Source of the DNA: Mycolicibacterium diernhoferi
GTDB lineage: Bacteria; Actinomycetota; Actinomycetes; Mycobacteriales; Mycobacteriaceae
Assembly (NCBI RefSeq): GCF_019456655.1
Contig: NZ_CP080332.1
Coordinates: 496,001 to 560,000, forward strand
Direction of reading: 5' to 3'
DNA length: 64,000 bases
This document shows, one piece after another, positions 17,839 through 25,313 of this stretch. How positions within the stretch are numbered: the stretch's first letter is position 1; each line of letters begins with the position of its first letter. The notes below the pieces were generated by a model. The model had not been told where the DNA came from and did no database searches. It was given only the letters and a program-made list of their open reading frames with translations. A program made the position numbers and the translations under genes.

Positions 17839-18423
17839 GTGCCCGATGACCTCTGGACAGCCGCGACTCGGCATCCGTTTCTCGACGCGGTGCGCGAGGG
17901 CACCATCACCGACGGTGCCTTCGATCGGTGGCTGTGCCAGGACGCGCTGTTCGTCGCTGACCTACTGACCTTCCAGGCCCGGCTGCTGGCGCGTGCCCCG
18001 CGCGCCGCGCAGGGCACCCTGGTCGGCGGATGCGCGGCGCTGGTCGCCGAACTGGACTGGTTCGCCGAGCAGGCCGCGGTGCGCGGTCTCGATCTCGACG
18101 TGCCGGCATTGCCCACGACTCTGCGGTACCGGAATCTGCTGCAGCGTCTCGATGATGCGCCCTACCCGGCCGCCGTCACCGCGCTGTGGGTGATCGAACG
18201 GGTGTATCTGCTGGGGTGGACCTCGGCGAAATCCCCGACGTCTCCCTTCGGGGAGTTCATCGACCACTGGACCGTCCCGGACTTCGCCGGCTACGTGGAT
18301 GCGCTCGGCGCACTCGCCTCGGCCGACGAGCACCGGGATCTGATCGCCGAGGTGCTGCGATTGGAAGTGGACTTCTGGAACATGGCCTCCGATGATTCCG
18401 ACCAGGAGGACCCGGTCTCGTGA
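17839..18423 (+). CDS. TenA family protein lacking the active-site cysteine
   Basis: A 194-residue protein of the TenA/thiaminase II helical fold, a family that salvages the pyrimidine of degraded thiamin. It keeps the pyrimidine-pocket QD pair (Q34-D35 in CQDALF) and the late catalytic Glu (E176 in LEVDFW). In the helix where the nucleophilic Cys normally sits it reads VIERVY, with E120 next to the Cys site. This matches the cysteine-less (TenA_E-like) group rather than classical thiaminase. GTG 17839 is the only reasonable start; a ribosome site is weak, so the message may be leaderless. Its stop overlaps the next TenA gene (GTGA). Confidence 0.78.
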   Translation: MPDDLWTAATRHPFLDAVREGTITDGAFDRWLCQDALFVADLLTFQARLLARAPRAAQGTLVGGCAALVAELDWFAEQAAVRGLDLDVPALPTTLRYRNLLQRLDDAPYPAAVTALWVIERVYLLGWTSAKSPTSPFGEFIDHWTVPDFAGYVDALGALASADEHRDLIAEVLRLEVDFWNMASDDSDQEDPVS

Positions 18424-19040
18424 GTTTGTCAGCGCAGTTGTGGTCGGAGAACGCCGATATCGTCGCCGAGGTCCAGGCCAACCCGTTCGTCCGCGGAATC
18501 GGGGACGGTTCCCTGGACCGCGGGTTGTTCGCCGGATACATCGCCCAGGACGCGTTCTTCCTCGAATCCTTCGCCCGGGCATACGCATTGGCGCTGGCGC
18601 GCAGCACCGATACCGAGACGCTGCTGACCTTCGCCGATCTGCTGGCCGGGGTGCGCGAGGAGTTGGGGCTGCACGCCTCCTACGCGGCCGAGTGGGGCAT
18701 CGACATGGCCGGGGTCGAACCGGCCGCGGCGACGCTGGCCTACACCGAGTTCCTCCTGGCCACCGCGGCCACCGGGGGTCTGGGTGTGGTGTGCGCGGCG
18801 ATGACACCGTGCATGCGGTTGTACGCCCACCTCGGGCGATCGCTGGACGCGAGCGCGGCGGGCCCCTACGCGGCGTGGGTGCGGACCTACGCCGACCCGG
18901 GATTCGAGGAGGTCGCCGCCCTGCTGGAGCGACTGCTCGACAAGCTCGGCGAGGACAGCCCGGCGCTGCGGGCGGCCTACCGTCGAGCCATGCGCCTGGA
19001 ACTGCAGTTCTTCACCGCGGCGCTGACGCCGCAGGACTAG
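18420..19040 (+). CDS. tenA: TenA family protein (aminopyrimidine aminohydrolase-like)
   Basis: A 206-residue TenA protein. The catalytic set is complete: Asp44 in AQDAFFL, Tyr in LAYTEFL, nucleophile Cys131 in MTPCMRLYAHLG and Glu194 in RLELQFF. TenA_C enzymes hydrolyse aminomethyl-pyrimidines to HMP for thiamin salvage. The GTG start overlaps the upstream TenA stop by four bases, so the pair is translationally coupled and may act on successive degradation products or form a hetero-oligomer. No thiamin biosynthesis gene and no recognisable TPP riboswitch lie nearby. Confidence 0.85.
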   Translation: MSLSAQLWSENADIVAEVQANPFVRGIGDGSLDRGLFAGYIAQDAFFLESFARAYALALARSTDTETLLTFADLLAGVREELGLHASYAAEWGIDMAGVEPAAATLAYTEFLLATAATGGLGVVCAAMTPCMRLYAHLGRSLDASAAGPYAAWVRTYADPGFEEVAALLERLLDKLGEDSPALRAAYRRAMRLELQFFTAALTPQD

Positions 19041-19597
19041 CCCTGCGGCGCTGCGGTTTTGGTGAGCGCAGCGTGGATCGCCGCGTTGAAGGCCGGCAGA
19101 TCGTCGGGGGAGCGGCTGGTGATGAGGTTGCCGTCCACCACCACCTCCTCATCGACCACCGTGGCGCCGGCATTGCGTAGATCCGTGCGCAGGCTGGGGT
19201 AGGAGGTCAGCGTGCGTCCGTCGGCCACCCCGGCCTCGACCAGCGTCCAGGGCCCGTGACAGATGACCGCGACCGGCCGCCCGGAGTTGACGAAGTCCCG
19301 GACGAAGGCCACCGCCGCCGCATCGGAGCGCAGCTTGTCGGCGTTGACCGTGCCGCCGGGCACGACCAACGCGTCGAACTCGTCGACACCGGCCTTCCCG
19401 ACCGCCCGGTCCACCGTGAATTCGCCGGCCGGTTCCAGGTCGTGGTCGCGTGCGGCGATCGTGCCGTCGGACAGCGACAGCAGCTCAGTGCTGCCGCCGG
19501 CGTCCTCGATGGCGCGGCGCGGTTCCTCGAGCTCTCGGCGTTCGACGCCGTCGGTGGCCAGGATGGCGACCTTCATATCGTGCAGTGTTTCGCTCAT
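19037..19597 (-). CDS. DJ-1/PfpI family protein
   Basis: A 186-residue class I glutamine amidotransferase-like protein of the DJ-1/PfpI group. VVPGG and the nucleophile elbow VICHGPW (Cys, His) are the family landmarks. Members act as glyoxalases, deglycase-like stress proteins or peptidases. I start at ATG 19597 (MSETLHDMKVAIL); other in-frame ATGs lie 6 and 12 bp upstream, and the frame stays open into the neighbouring COX4 gene. It is convergent with tenA (four-base overlap of ends). Its precise chemistry cannot be read from sequence. Confidence 0.84.
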   Translation of the reverse strand: MSETLHDMKVAILATDGVERRELEEPRRAIEDAGGSTELLSLSDGTIAARDHDLEPAGEFTVDRAVGKAGVDEFDALVVPGGTVNADKLRSDAAAVAFVRDFVNSGRPVAVICHGPWTLVEAGVADGRTLTSYPSLRTDLRNAGATVVDEEVVVDGNLITSRSPDDLPAFNAAIHAALTKTAAPQG

Positions 19598-19641
19598 GAC
19601 CATGGGCATGCCCGCTACGGGCGCACCCAAACATGGGTGAG

Positions 19642-19935
19642 CTACCCCAGGTAGATGGCGAACACCGTGATCACGAGCACGGCCAGCCAGCTCTCCATGG
19701 CGATCTTGAGCCACCGCGGCGCGTGATTGACCTCCATGAAGGACCGGATGACGATCCGGCACTTGACGTACATCATCACCAGCACCAGTGCGGTGACACT
19801 CGTGCTGGGCTGCATGGTCTCGGTGAAGTGCGCCGGAGCCAGCCACCAGGACCCGACCGTGATGAGGACCAGAACTGCCCACGCCCACAGCAGCTTGCGT
19901 TCGGTGGTGGTGCCACCGGTTGTCGATGTCGTCAT
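19642..19935 (-). CDS. COX4-like membrane subunit (prokaryotic cytochrome c oxidase subunit IV type)
   Basis: A 97-residue protein with three membrane segments (residues ~15-33, 44-63, 78-96), matching the small COX4_pro family that accompanies NorE/CoxO-type subunit III. It starts two bases before the stop of the subunit III gene and is the last gene of the four-gene operon 22115-19642. No catalytic subunit I is present in the window, so it may belong to another membrane complex assembled by the NorQ/NorD-like pair about 6 kb away. It carries no metal-binding residues of note. Confidence 0.78.
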   Translation of the reverse strand: MTTSTTGGTTTERKLLWAWAVLVLITVGSWWLAPAHFTETMQPSTSVTALVLVMMYVKCRIVIRSFMEVNHAPRWLKIAMESWLAVLVITVFAIYLG

Positions 19936-19936
19936 G

Positions 19937-20557
19937 TCACCTCATCACATACAGCAGTGCGAAAATGACGACCCACAACAGATCGACCATGTGCCAGTAC
20001 GTCGCGCCGGCCTCGGCCATGGAGATACGCCGGCGCGCGGGGTTGCGCAGATCCCGGATCACCACCCCCAGCACGATCAGCCCGATGAATACGTGCAGGA
20101 AGTGCACGCCGGTGATCACGTAGTAGAAGGAGAAGAACTCGTCGGAGTTGGTGTAGCCGGCACCGATCTTCGCCGCCCACTCGTAGCCCTTCAGTGCCAT
20201 GAACACCACACCACATGCGCCGGCGCTGTAGACGAAGCGGATGGCCCGCCGGTGATCACCCGCGCGGGCGGACAACACGCTGCGTGCGATGAACCACGAG
20301 CTGGTCAGCAGCACAACGGTATTGACGACGCCGATATTGACGTCGAGGTGCTGCTGGGCGCGCAGGTATGCCTCGGGCGACATGCTCCGGTAGATCATGA
20401 AGATGACGAAGTAGCTGGAGAAAACGAGGATGTCGCCGAGCACCATCACCCACATGTGGATGTCGCCGGGTAGGTGCCCGGAGCTTGGCACCGGCGGCTG
20501 CGCGGTTCGGCCGGTTTCGGGTGCGGTCGCCGTCGGCGACGAGTCAGATTGTGTCAT
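19937..20557 (-). CDS. Haem-copper oxidase subunit III family protein, NorE-like
   Basis: A 206-residue protein with about five membrane segments, shorter than the seven-helix CoxC and matching the NorE/CoxO type. Diagnostic stretches are PGDIHMWVMVLGDILVFSSY near the N-terminus and the late HFLHVFIGL...YWHMVDLLWVVIFALLY. NorE accompanies cytochrome c nitric-oxide reductases, but no NorB or NorC is encoded here. It overlaps the upstream membrane gene by four bases and is followed by the COX4-like gene, so it is co-translated with both. A role as accessory subunit of an unidentified membrane metalloenzyme is the best inference. Confidence 0.85.
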   Translation of the reverse strand: MTQSDSSPTATAPETGRTAQPPVPSSGHLPGDIHMWVMVLGDILVFSSYFVIFMIYRSMSPEAYLRAQQHLDVNIGVVNTVVLLTSSWFIARSVLSARAGDHRRAIRFVYSAGACGVVFMALKGYEWAAKIGAGYTNSDEFFSFYYVITGVHFLHVFIGLIVLGVVIRDLRNPARRRISMAEAGATYWHMVDLLWVVIFALLYVMR

Positions 20558-21324
20558 CCGGCGGTCAGCCCTCGGGGGTCCACACCGGCGTCCGCGGGTT
20601 CTTCGCGGGCCGCCGCGTTACGGAGTATGAAGATCAGTGCGCCGAGCCAGATCGAGAAGATGACGACGGCCACCCAGAAGGCGATCGAACCGTTCCAGGC
20701 GAACGGGCCGGAGGGGAACACGAACATCTGGGTGGCGATGACCTCGGTGACGATCTGCCAGATGGACAGGTAGGCGAACCACTTGGGGAAGATCTCGTTC
20801 TTGTCGTACAGCACGGCGATGGCCACCGCCAGGTACGCCGCGCTGAAGCAGCCCAGAGAACCGTTGTAGGACAACATCCCCAGGTCATAGAGCAGACTGA
20901 TGAGTTCGGGATCACGGTCGGGGCGGAAGGTCGCGGTGAGGAAGCAGACGGACACCAGCAGGAACCCCGGTAATGCGCCCACACCCATCCCACCGATGTA
21001 GGCATAGGCCAGCACCGGCCCGGTCGACATCCTCGACATCTGGTACGCCACCAGCGCATTGGTCATTGCCGCGCCCCCGAGCAGGATCAGCAGGAGGACG
21101 AAGCCGATCTGAATCGTCAAGGCATGGGTGGTCACGAAGGCCACTTTGTCGGCGGCGCTGACATCGGGTCGCGGCGGCGGTGTCACCCGCGCGAGCAGGC
21201 AGATGATGACACCGAAGGCGGCGTACCAGACCGGGAAGAACCAGGTGACGAACCGGACGTCGGGCTTACCGGCCGGCGACTTGTCCGGGGCGGTGACGTA
21301 GCGGTCCGGGGACAGAATGCTCAT
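20554..21324 (-). CDS. Uncharacterised polytopic membrane protein, paralogue of the upstream gene
   Basis: A 256-residue protein with about seven hydrophobic segments and no recognised domain. It is a clear paralogue of the gene at 21321-22115: both share a central FRP(D/E)RDPEL motif, a following DL...LSYNG/LIAPIG helix and a C-terminal GP(F/L)AW(N/D)G segment. It overlaps both neighbours by four bases. The strict coupling to a NorE-like subunit suggests a stoichiometric heteromeric membrane complex. No haem or Cys ligands are evident. I do not recognise the family by function. Confidence 0.72.
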   Translation of the reverse strand: MSILSPDRYVTAPDKSPAGKPDVRFVTWFFPVWYAAFGVIICLLARVTPPPRPDVSAADKVAFVTTHALTIQIGFVLLLILLGGAAMTNALVAYQMSRMSTGPVLAYAYIGGMGVGALPGFLLVSVCFLTATFRPDRDPELISLLYDLGMLSYNGSLGCFSAAYLAVAIAVLYDKNEIFPKWFAYLSIWQIVTEVIATQMFVFPSGPFAWNGSIAFWVAVVIFSIWLGALIFILRNAAAREEPADAGVDPRGLTAG

Positions 21325-22115
21325 CGGGCCGCCGGCGCCCCCACGCCGGCCTGCGGGCCGCCGGCGCCCGGATCGGCGATCACGCCGTCCTCGACAGCCT
21401 GCCGCAACACCGCGGCGCGCAGCACGAAGAACATCACGATCATGAAGGCCGCGAATGCGCCGTTGCGCAGCCAGAACGATATGAGCCCGTCCCAGGCCAG
21501 CGGGCCGGTCTGAAAGACCGCCGCGCAGGCCGAGGGCATCATGGCCAGCCCGGTGATCAGGGAATACGTGCCGACCCAGCGCGGAAACACCGGGTCGGGA
21601 CCGGTGTCGAACTTCACCGCCACCGCGAGCAGCATGAACTGGCAGAACACCATGCCGATCGGGGCGATGAGAACGATCCAGGCCAGATCGTTGAGCAGCA
21701 TCGTCAGTTCGGGATCGCGCTCCGGGCGAAACGCCGCCACCAGGAAGAAGATGTTCGACAGCGCGAAAAACGTTGCGCCACTGACCAGGGCGGTCAGATA
21801 GCAATATGCGAAGACGTGGCTTTGGCCATGCATGCGTTTCATCTGGGCGACGATCACCATGAAGAACGGCACCACCATGATCCCGCACAGATTGAACGTC
21901 ACCTGGCTGAACCGGATCCAGGCGGTGTTCTCCGCGTAGAACCGGGCCACCTCTTCGGCGGGCAGCGTAGGTGACATCGGGGGCCAGAAGCCCGGGAACG
22001 CCACCAGTGCGACCAGGAGAACCAGACCCACGGCGGGGCCACTCCAGAGGCAGACCCATTGGGCCCTGATGTTGCCGGCTTTCGGCAGGTCTTGTACCTG
22101 CTCAAGGATCTGCAC
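21321..22115 (-). CDS. Uncharacterised polytopic membrane protein, first gene of NorE-like operon
   Basis: A 264-residue protein with six to seven membrane segments, including WSGPAVGLVLLVALVAFPGF near the N-terminus, an extracytoplasmic loop with LPAEEVARFYAENT, and the shared FRPERDPEL motif. I choose GTG 22115 because GGAGG lies five bases upstream; the longer frame begins with TTG 22127, which is itself part of that ribosome-site region. A TGACTCAAGTCA operator lies 15-26 bp before the start. Function unknown; it is the paralogue of the next gene and heads the operon ending in NorE- and COX4-like subunits. Confidence 0.72.
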   Translation of the reverse strand: MQILEQVQDLPKAGNIRAQWVCLWSGPAVGLVLLVALVAFPGFWPPMSPTLPAEEVARFYAENTAWIRFSQVTFNLCGIMVVPFFMVIVAQMKRMHGQSHVFAYCYLTALVSGATFFALSNIFFLVAAFRPERDPELTMLLNDLAWIVLIAPIGMVFCQFMLLAVAVKFDTGPDPVFPRWVGTYSLITGLAMMPSACAAVFQTGPLAWDGLISFWLRNGAFAAFMIVMFFVLRAAVLRQAVEDGVIADPGAGGPQAGVGAPAAR

Positions 22116-22129
22116 CCGGGCCTCCAATA

Positions 22130-22141
22130 TGACTCAAGTCA
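22130..22141. promoter_or_regulatory. Operator TGACTNNAGTCA, copy 1
   Basis: TGACTCAAGTCA, immediately upstream of the leftward NorE-like operon start. First of five similar elements among the three TetR paralogues. Confidence 0.7.
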
Positions 22142-22276
22142 GCATCGCTCCGGTTTGTCGGGGCGCTCGTCCGAAACCCGCATCACCGGACCAGTGTCCT
22201 TTGCATGGAGGGTGATCCGGGATGACCTTGTGAGGTGAACGGTAACAGCGAGGGTGGTCCGTGCCAAGAGAAAACC

Positions 22277-22288
22277 TGATTCAAGTCA
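22277..22288. promoter_or_regulatory. Operator TGACTNNAGTCA, copy 2
   Basis: TGATTCAAGTCA (one arm mismatch) 64 bp upstream of the first TetR start, in the same divergent promoter region as copy 1. Confidence 0.62.
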
Positions 22289-22351
22289 GTTTGGAAGTCC
22301 ATCGCGATAAGGTCGCGGTTATCCGAGGACACGAATCGAGGTGCCGGTCCC

Positions 22352-22966
22352 GTGCCGAAGATCGCTACCGACAAGCGACCCACCAAGGGGCTCCAGACCC
22401 GGGAGCGCCTGCTGGGAGCCGCCATTGTCGAGTTCACCCGCGCCGGTGTGGCCGGTGCCGACATCGCCACCATCGTGACGGCGGCGGGCGTCGCGCACGG
22501 CACCTTCTTCTTCCACTTCCCGACCAAGGAGCACGTCCTGGTCGAACTGGAGAAACGGGAAGAGGAGCGGATGGCGGCCGAACTCGATCGCCAGTTCGCC
22601 GAGCCTCACGATGTGCGTGCCACGTTGGTCGCCGCGGTGACCGCGCTGGAGAAACTCAAGATCCGGCTGGGTCCGCTGCTCTTCAAAGACTTTATCGCCC
22701 TGCACTTTTCGGCCAAGACGGTGCAGACCAACGAGTGGGCCAACCACCCGTTCATCGTCGCCGTGATATCGGACCTGCAGCGGGCGCAGGAAGCCGGTGG
22801 CCTCCCCGCCGGTGCGGACATCCTGCACAACGGCATCTCCTACCTGGTGGGCTTGTACGCGCTGCTGATCACGGTTCCCGAATCGATGTCCGAACCGTTC
22901 ATCGACCAGCTCGTCACCACCTATCTGCGCGGCCTCGGGGCGGTGCCGCCCCCGGGTGCCGGCTGA
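22352..22966 (+). CDS. TetR family regulator, paralogue A
   Basis: A 204-residue TetR protein with N-terminal KGLQTRERLLGAAIVEF and recognition region VAHGTFFFHFPTKEHV (residues ~48-63), identical or nearly so in the two other TetR genes at 23028 and 24569. GTG 22352 is the start. It is divergent from the NorE-like operon across 236 bp that contain two TGACTNNAGTCA-type elements. Identical recognition helices predict that the three paralogues compete for the same operators. The C-terminal domains differ, which may allow different ligands. Confidence 0.86.
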   Translation: MPKIATDKRPTKGLQTRERLLGAAIVEFTRAGVAGADIATIVTAAGVAHGTFFFHFPTKEHVLVELEKREEERMAAELDRQFAEPHDVRATLVAAVTALEKLKIRLGPLLFKDFIALHFSAKTVQTNEWANHPFIVAVISDLQRAQEAGGLPAGADILHNGISYLVGLYALLITVPESMSEPFIDQLVTTYLRGLGAVPPPGAG

Positions 22967-23027
22967 GCCTGCCGCCGCTCGCCGACACGATAGTGTTTCG
23001 GGGAAGTCAACGAGGAACGGAGCGGCC

Positions 23028-23630
23028 ATGGCGGCGGTGAACGGGCCGTCTGCGCGCGAGACGAAGCGCCTGCAGACCCGTGAGCGATTGATGGGCGCCG
23101 CGGTCGCCGAGTTCAAACGCGCCGGGATGGCCGAGGCCGACGTCGCTGCCATCGTGGCCGCCGCGGGCGTGGCGCACGGCACCTTCTTCTTCCACTTCCC
23201 GACCAAGGAGCATGTGCTGCTGGAGTTGGAGAACCGCGAAGAGGACCGGATGGCCAAGCAGTTCGGCCGCTTCCTGGCCAAGAATCATGATCTGGAAGCC
23301 GCGTTGACCGAGGCGGTCCGACTGGTGCTCAGCCTGGAGCGCCGGCTCGGTGTGTTGCTCTTCAAAGATTTTCTGGCCCTGCACTTCTCTCAGACTCGAC
23401 CCACTTCGGAGGACGGCGGGGACCACTCCTTGGTGGTACTGCTGGCCGACCGGATCGAGCAGGCCCGCGTTCTCGGTGAGCTGGATCCCGAGGTCAATCC
23501 GATGAACAGCGCGGTGTTCTTCCTGTTGTGCCTCTACGCATTGGCGATCACCACCAACGACCCGATGCGCGCCGAACTGTTGAAGGATCTGGTCAAGCGG
23601 ACACTGCGCAGCGTGGCCGCCGGCGCCTGA
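23028..23630 (+). CDS. TetR family regulator, paralogue B
   Basis: A 200-residue TetR protein, start ATG 23028 with a GGAACGGAG stretch upstream. Its recognition segment VAHGTFFFHFPTKEHVLLELE is shared with paralogues A and C, and the C-terminal domain keeps LLFKDFLALHFS, also shared. It lies 61 bp after paralogue A and 41 bp before a polytopic membrane gene; the latter gap contains an operator copy. Three tandem paralogues without domain loss suggest local duplication, with retention under selection. Confidence 0.86.
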   Translation: MAAVNGPSARETKRLQTRERLMGAAVAEFKRAGMAEADVAAIVAAAGVAHGTFFFHFPTKEHVLLELENREEDRMAKQFGRFLAKNHDLEAALTEAVRLVLSLERRLGVLLFKDFLALHFSQTRPTSEDGGDHSLVVLLADRIEQARVLGELDPEVNPMNSAVFFLLCLYALAITTNDPMRAELLKDLVKRTLRSVAAGA

Positions 23631-23653
23631 GTCTTGTCAGTGGCCGATTTTGT

Positions 23654-23665
23654 TGACTACAGTCA
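23654..23665. promoter_or_regulatory. Operator TGACTNNAGTCA, copy 3
   Basis: TGACTACAGTCA, ending six bases before the first start of the membrane gene at 23672. Binding here would block initiation of that transcript. Confidence 0.66.
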
Positions 23666-23671
23666 GTCGCC

Positions 23672-24373
23672 ATGCGCAGATCCGCCGCTGCAGCGACACA
23701 AAGTGGGCTTCCTCTCGAAGGCCATATGGAGGCGTCCCGGCTGGCGCAGCGCCAGGCCGACAAGTGGCTGATCAGCGGGAGCATCCTGATCGGCACGGCG
23801 GCGCTCGGTATTTTCGGCCTGCCGCTGTTTCTCCGCGGCGTCTGGTTGCTGCGGCGCGCCCAGCAGAACGGGCTGTCGGTTCGGCCGATGATGGTCACCC
23901 TGCTGGGCTACCTGGTCATCATCGATGCGGCGATCAACACCGTCGGGTGGGCGCTCGACACGGTCGGCAGCCATACGCTGTTGGCCCGGGTGTTGCTCAA
24001 CGGCTGGGGGCACATGTTCGATGCCGGCTACTTCTGGCATTTCAACGAGATGTGGGTCGGCGGTGCCGCCGGGCCGGGTGAGAAGGCCATGGAAGTGGGC
24101 ATGATCGTCACGGTCTTCACGATGCGCATCGCGGCCGGTATCGGGTTCCTGCAGATGAAGCGCTGGGGCCAGCAGTGGATGATCGTCACCTGCTGGATGG
24201 GTGTGGTCATCTGGGTCATCTATGTGTTCAACATGACGATGTATGCCGATGTGCGCTATGCCGGAGTCATCTTCCCGGTGATCGGTTGGTGGCTCTACGA
24301 CATCTTCTACATCACCCCCTTCCTCGCGATCCCGTACCTGCACACGGTCAACCGCGAGATCTTCACGGACTGA
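23672..24373 (+). CDS. Uncharacterised His/Trp-rich polytopic membrane protein, copy 1
   Basis: A 233-residue protein with about five membrane segments. The most striking part is GWGHMFDAGYFWHFNEMWVGG at ~residues 110-130, rich in His, Asp, Glu and Trp, followed by GWWLYDIFYITPFLAIPYLH at the C-terminal membrane segment. It is highly similar to the gene at 27803-28531. ATG 23672 gives a stretch (GLPLEGH) aligning with the other copy; ATG 23726 is an alternative. I recognise no catalytic family. The conserved acidic/His residues inside the membrane region make it a candidate metal-binding subunit served by the NorQ/NorD-like pair. Confidence 0.75.
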   Translation: MRRSAAAATQSGLPLEGHMEASRLAQRQADKWLISGSILIGTAALGIFGLPLFLRGVWLLRRAQQNGLSVRPMMVTLLGYLVIIDAAINTVGWALDTVGSHTLLARVLLNGWGHMFDAGYFWHFNEMWVGGAAGPGEKAMEVGMIVTVFTMRIAAGIGFLQMKRWGQQWMIVTCWMGVVIWVIYVFNMTMYADVRYAGVIFPVIGWWLYDIFYITPFLAIPYLHTVNREIFTD

Positions 24374-24401
24374 CACCGCACCCGCGGGCACCTGACAAAC
24401 A

Positions 24402-24413
24402 TGACATGAGTCA
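24402..24413. promoter_or_regulatory. Operator TGACTNNAGTCA, copy 4
   Basis: TGACATGAGTCA in the 195-bp gap between membrane copy 1 and TetR paralogue C. Confidence 0.6.
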
Positions 24414-24531
24414 GTGACTGGGTTCAATGAAGCGCTCCGGCAGTCTGCTCGTTGCCTGCACGCTACGTGCCCTGAGCTGCAAGTACTGGCCTCCCGTGCG
24501 CGAACGCGATCGCTTTTCGGTCTTCAATCAT

Positions 24532-24543
24532 TGACTTGAGTCA
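24532..24543. promoter_or_regulatory. Operator TGACTNNAGTCA, copy 5
   Basis: TGACTTGAGTCA, the most symmetric copy, 25 bp before the start of TetR paralogue C and hence positioned to control the long downstream transcript. Confidence 0.7.
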
Positions 24544-24568
24544 ATCAGTGAACTAGAAACAATGCATC

Positions 24569-25171
24569 ATGACCCAGCAGCTCAAGCCCACCGCGCGGGA
24601 CGCCCGTCGTCTTCAGACGCGGGAACGCATCCTCGGTGCCGCCATCGCCGAGTTCAAGAGCGCGGGCATGGCGGGCGCCGAGGTGAACACCATCGTGGCG
24701 GCCGCGGGTGTTGCCCACGGCACCTTCTACTTTCACTTCCCGACCAAGGAACATGTCCTGCTGGAGCTCGAGCGGCGCGAGGAAGCGCGCGTCGCCGCCG
24801 ACTTCGCCCGGTTCCTGGATGAGCCGCACGATCTGGCCGGCGCACTGACCGCGGTGACCGCGCTGGTCGCCGGTATCGAGCGCAGGTTCGGCCGCCCGCT
24901 CTTCAAAGAGCTTCTTGCCCTGCATTTTTCGCCTTCGCGGCCGGAGTCCGAGGACTGGACCGATCGCGCCGTGATCGTGCTGCTGGTCCGTGAGATCGAA
25001 CAGGCTAGCCGGGCCGGAGCCGTGCACCCGGAGGCGGACGCCTTCTACAGCGCCGTGTTCTTCCTGCTGGGCGTGTACGGCGTGCTCAGCACCAACGACG
25101 ACGCGGAGATCCGCGCGGCGACGCTCGACAAGCTGGTCGCCTCGGCGCTTCGCGGCCTGCACATCCGATGA
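24569..25171 (+). CDS. TetR family regulator, paralogue C
   Basis: A 200-residue TetR protein with RRLQTRERILGAAIAEF and recognition segment VAHGTFYFHFPTKEHVLLELE, differing from paralogues A and B by one Tyr. It is the first gene of a rightward series: microprotein, NorD-like, NorQ-like, microprotein, membrane copy 2, membrane-anchored protein, reductase-like pair and P450. Gaps in that run are short or negative. Two operator copies precede it, so it probably autoregulates this transcript. Confidence 0.87.
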   Translation: MTQQLKPTARDARRLQTRERILGAAIAEFKSAGMAGAEVNTIVAAAGVAHGTFYFHFPTKEHVLLELERREEARVAADFARFLDEPHDLAGALTAVTALVAGIERRFGRPLFKELLALHFSPSRPESEDWTDRAVIVLLVREIEQASRAGAVHPEADAFYSAVFFLLGVYGVLSTNDDAEIRAATLDKLVASALRGLHIR

Positions 25172-25195
25172 ACCCCAAGCAAGGAGACCCGAGAA

Positions 25196-25300
25196 GTGGA
25201 CTATGTGTGGGAAGTACTGCGATACGTTGCGGCCTGGGGAGGTACCGGCCTGATCATCTGGTTCTGGTACTGGATGTTCTCCAATATCGGCACGTTCTGA
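25196..25300 (+). CDS. 34-residue single-pass membrane microprotein
   Basis: A short frame starting with GTG and preceded by AAGGAG nine bases upstream (25181-25186), encoding a protein of 34 residues. One membrane helix (AWGGTGLIIWFWYWMF, residues ~13-28) is flanked by short polar ends. It lies 24 bp after TetR paralogue C and 13 bp before the NorD-like gene, with no room for another gene. Small single-helix subunits are common in respiratory and monooxygenase complexes; a structural role in the local membrane complex is inferred. I know no named family. Confidence 0.66.
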   Translation: MDYVWEVLRYVAAWGGTGLIIWFWYWMFSNIGTF

Positions 25301-25313
25301 ACGCGCACCGGCA

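Noticed and set aside
19037..19888. Longer start for the DJ-1 protein
   Set aside because: The extension runs through the COX4-like gene in another frame and looks non-coding; the family start fits ATG 19597.
23672..24373. AveC-type spirocyclase or PmoA/AmoA-like monooxygenase identity for the membrane protein
   Set aside because: Size and motifs do not match what I remember of either family; left as uncharacterised.
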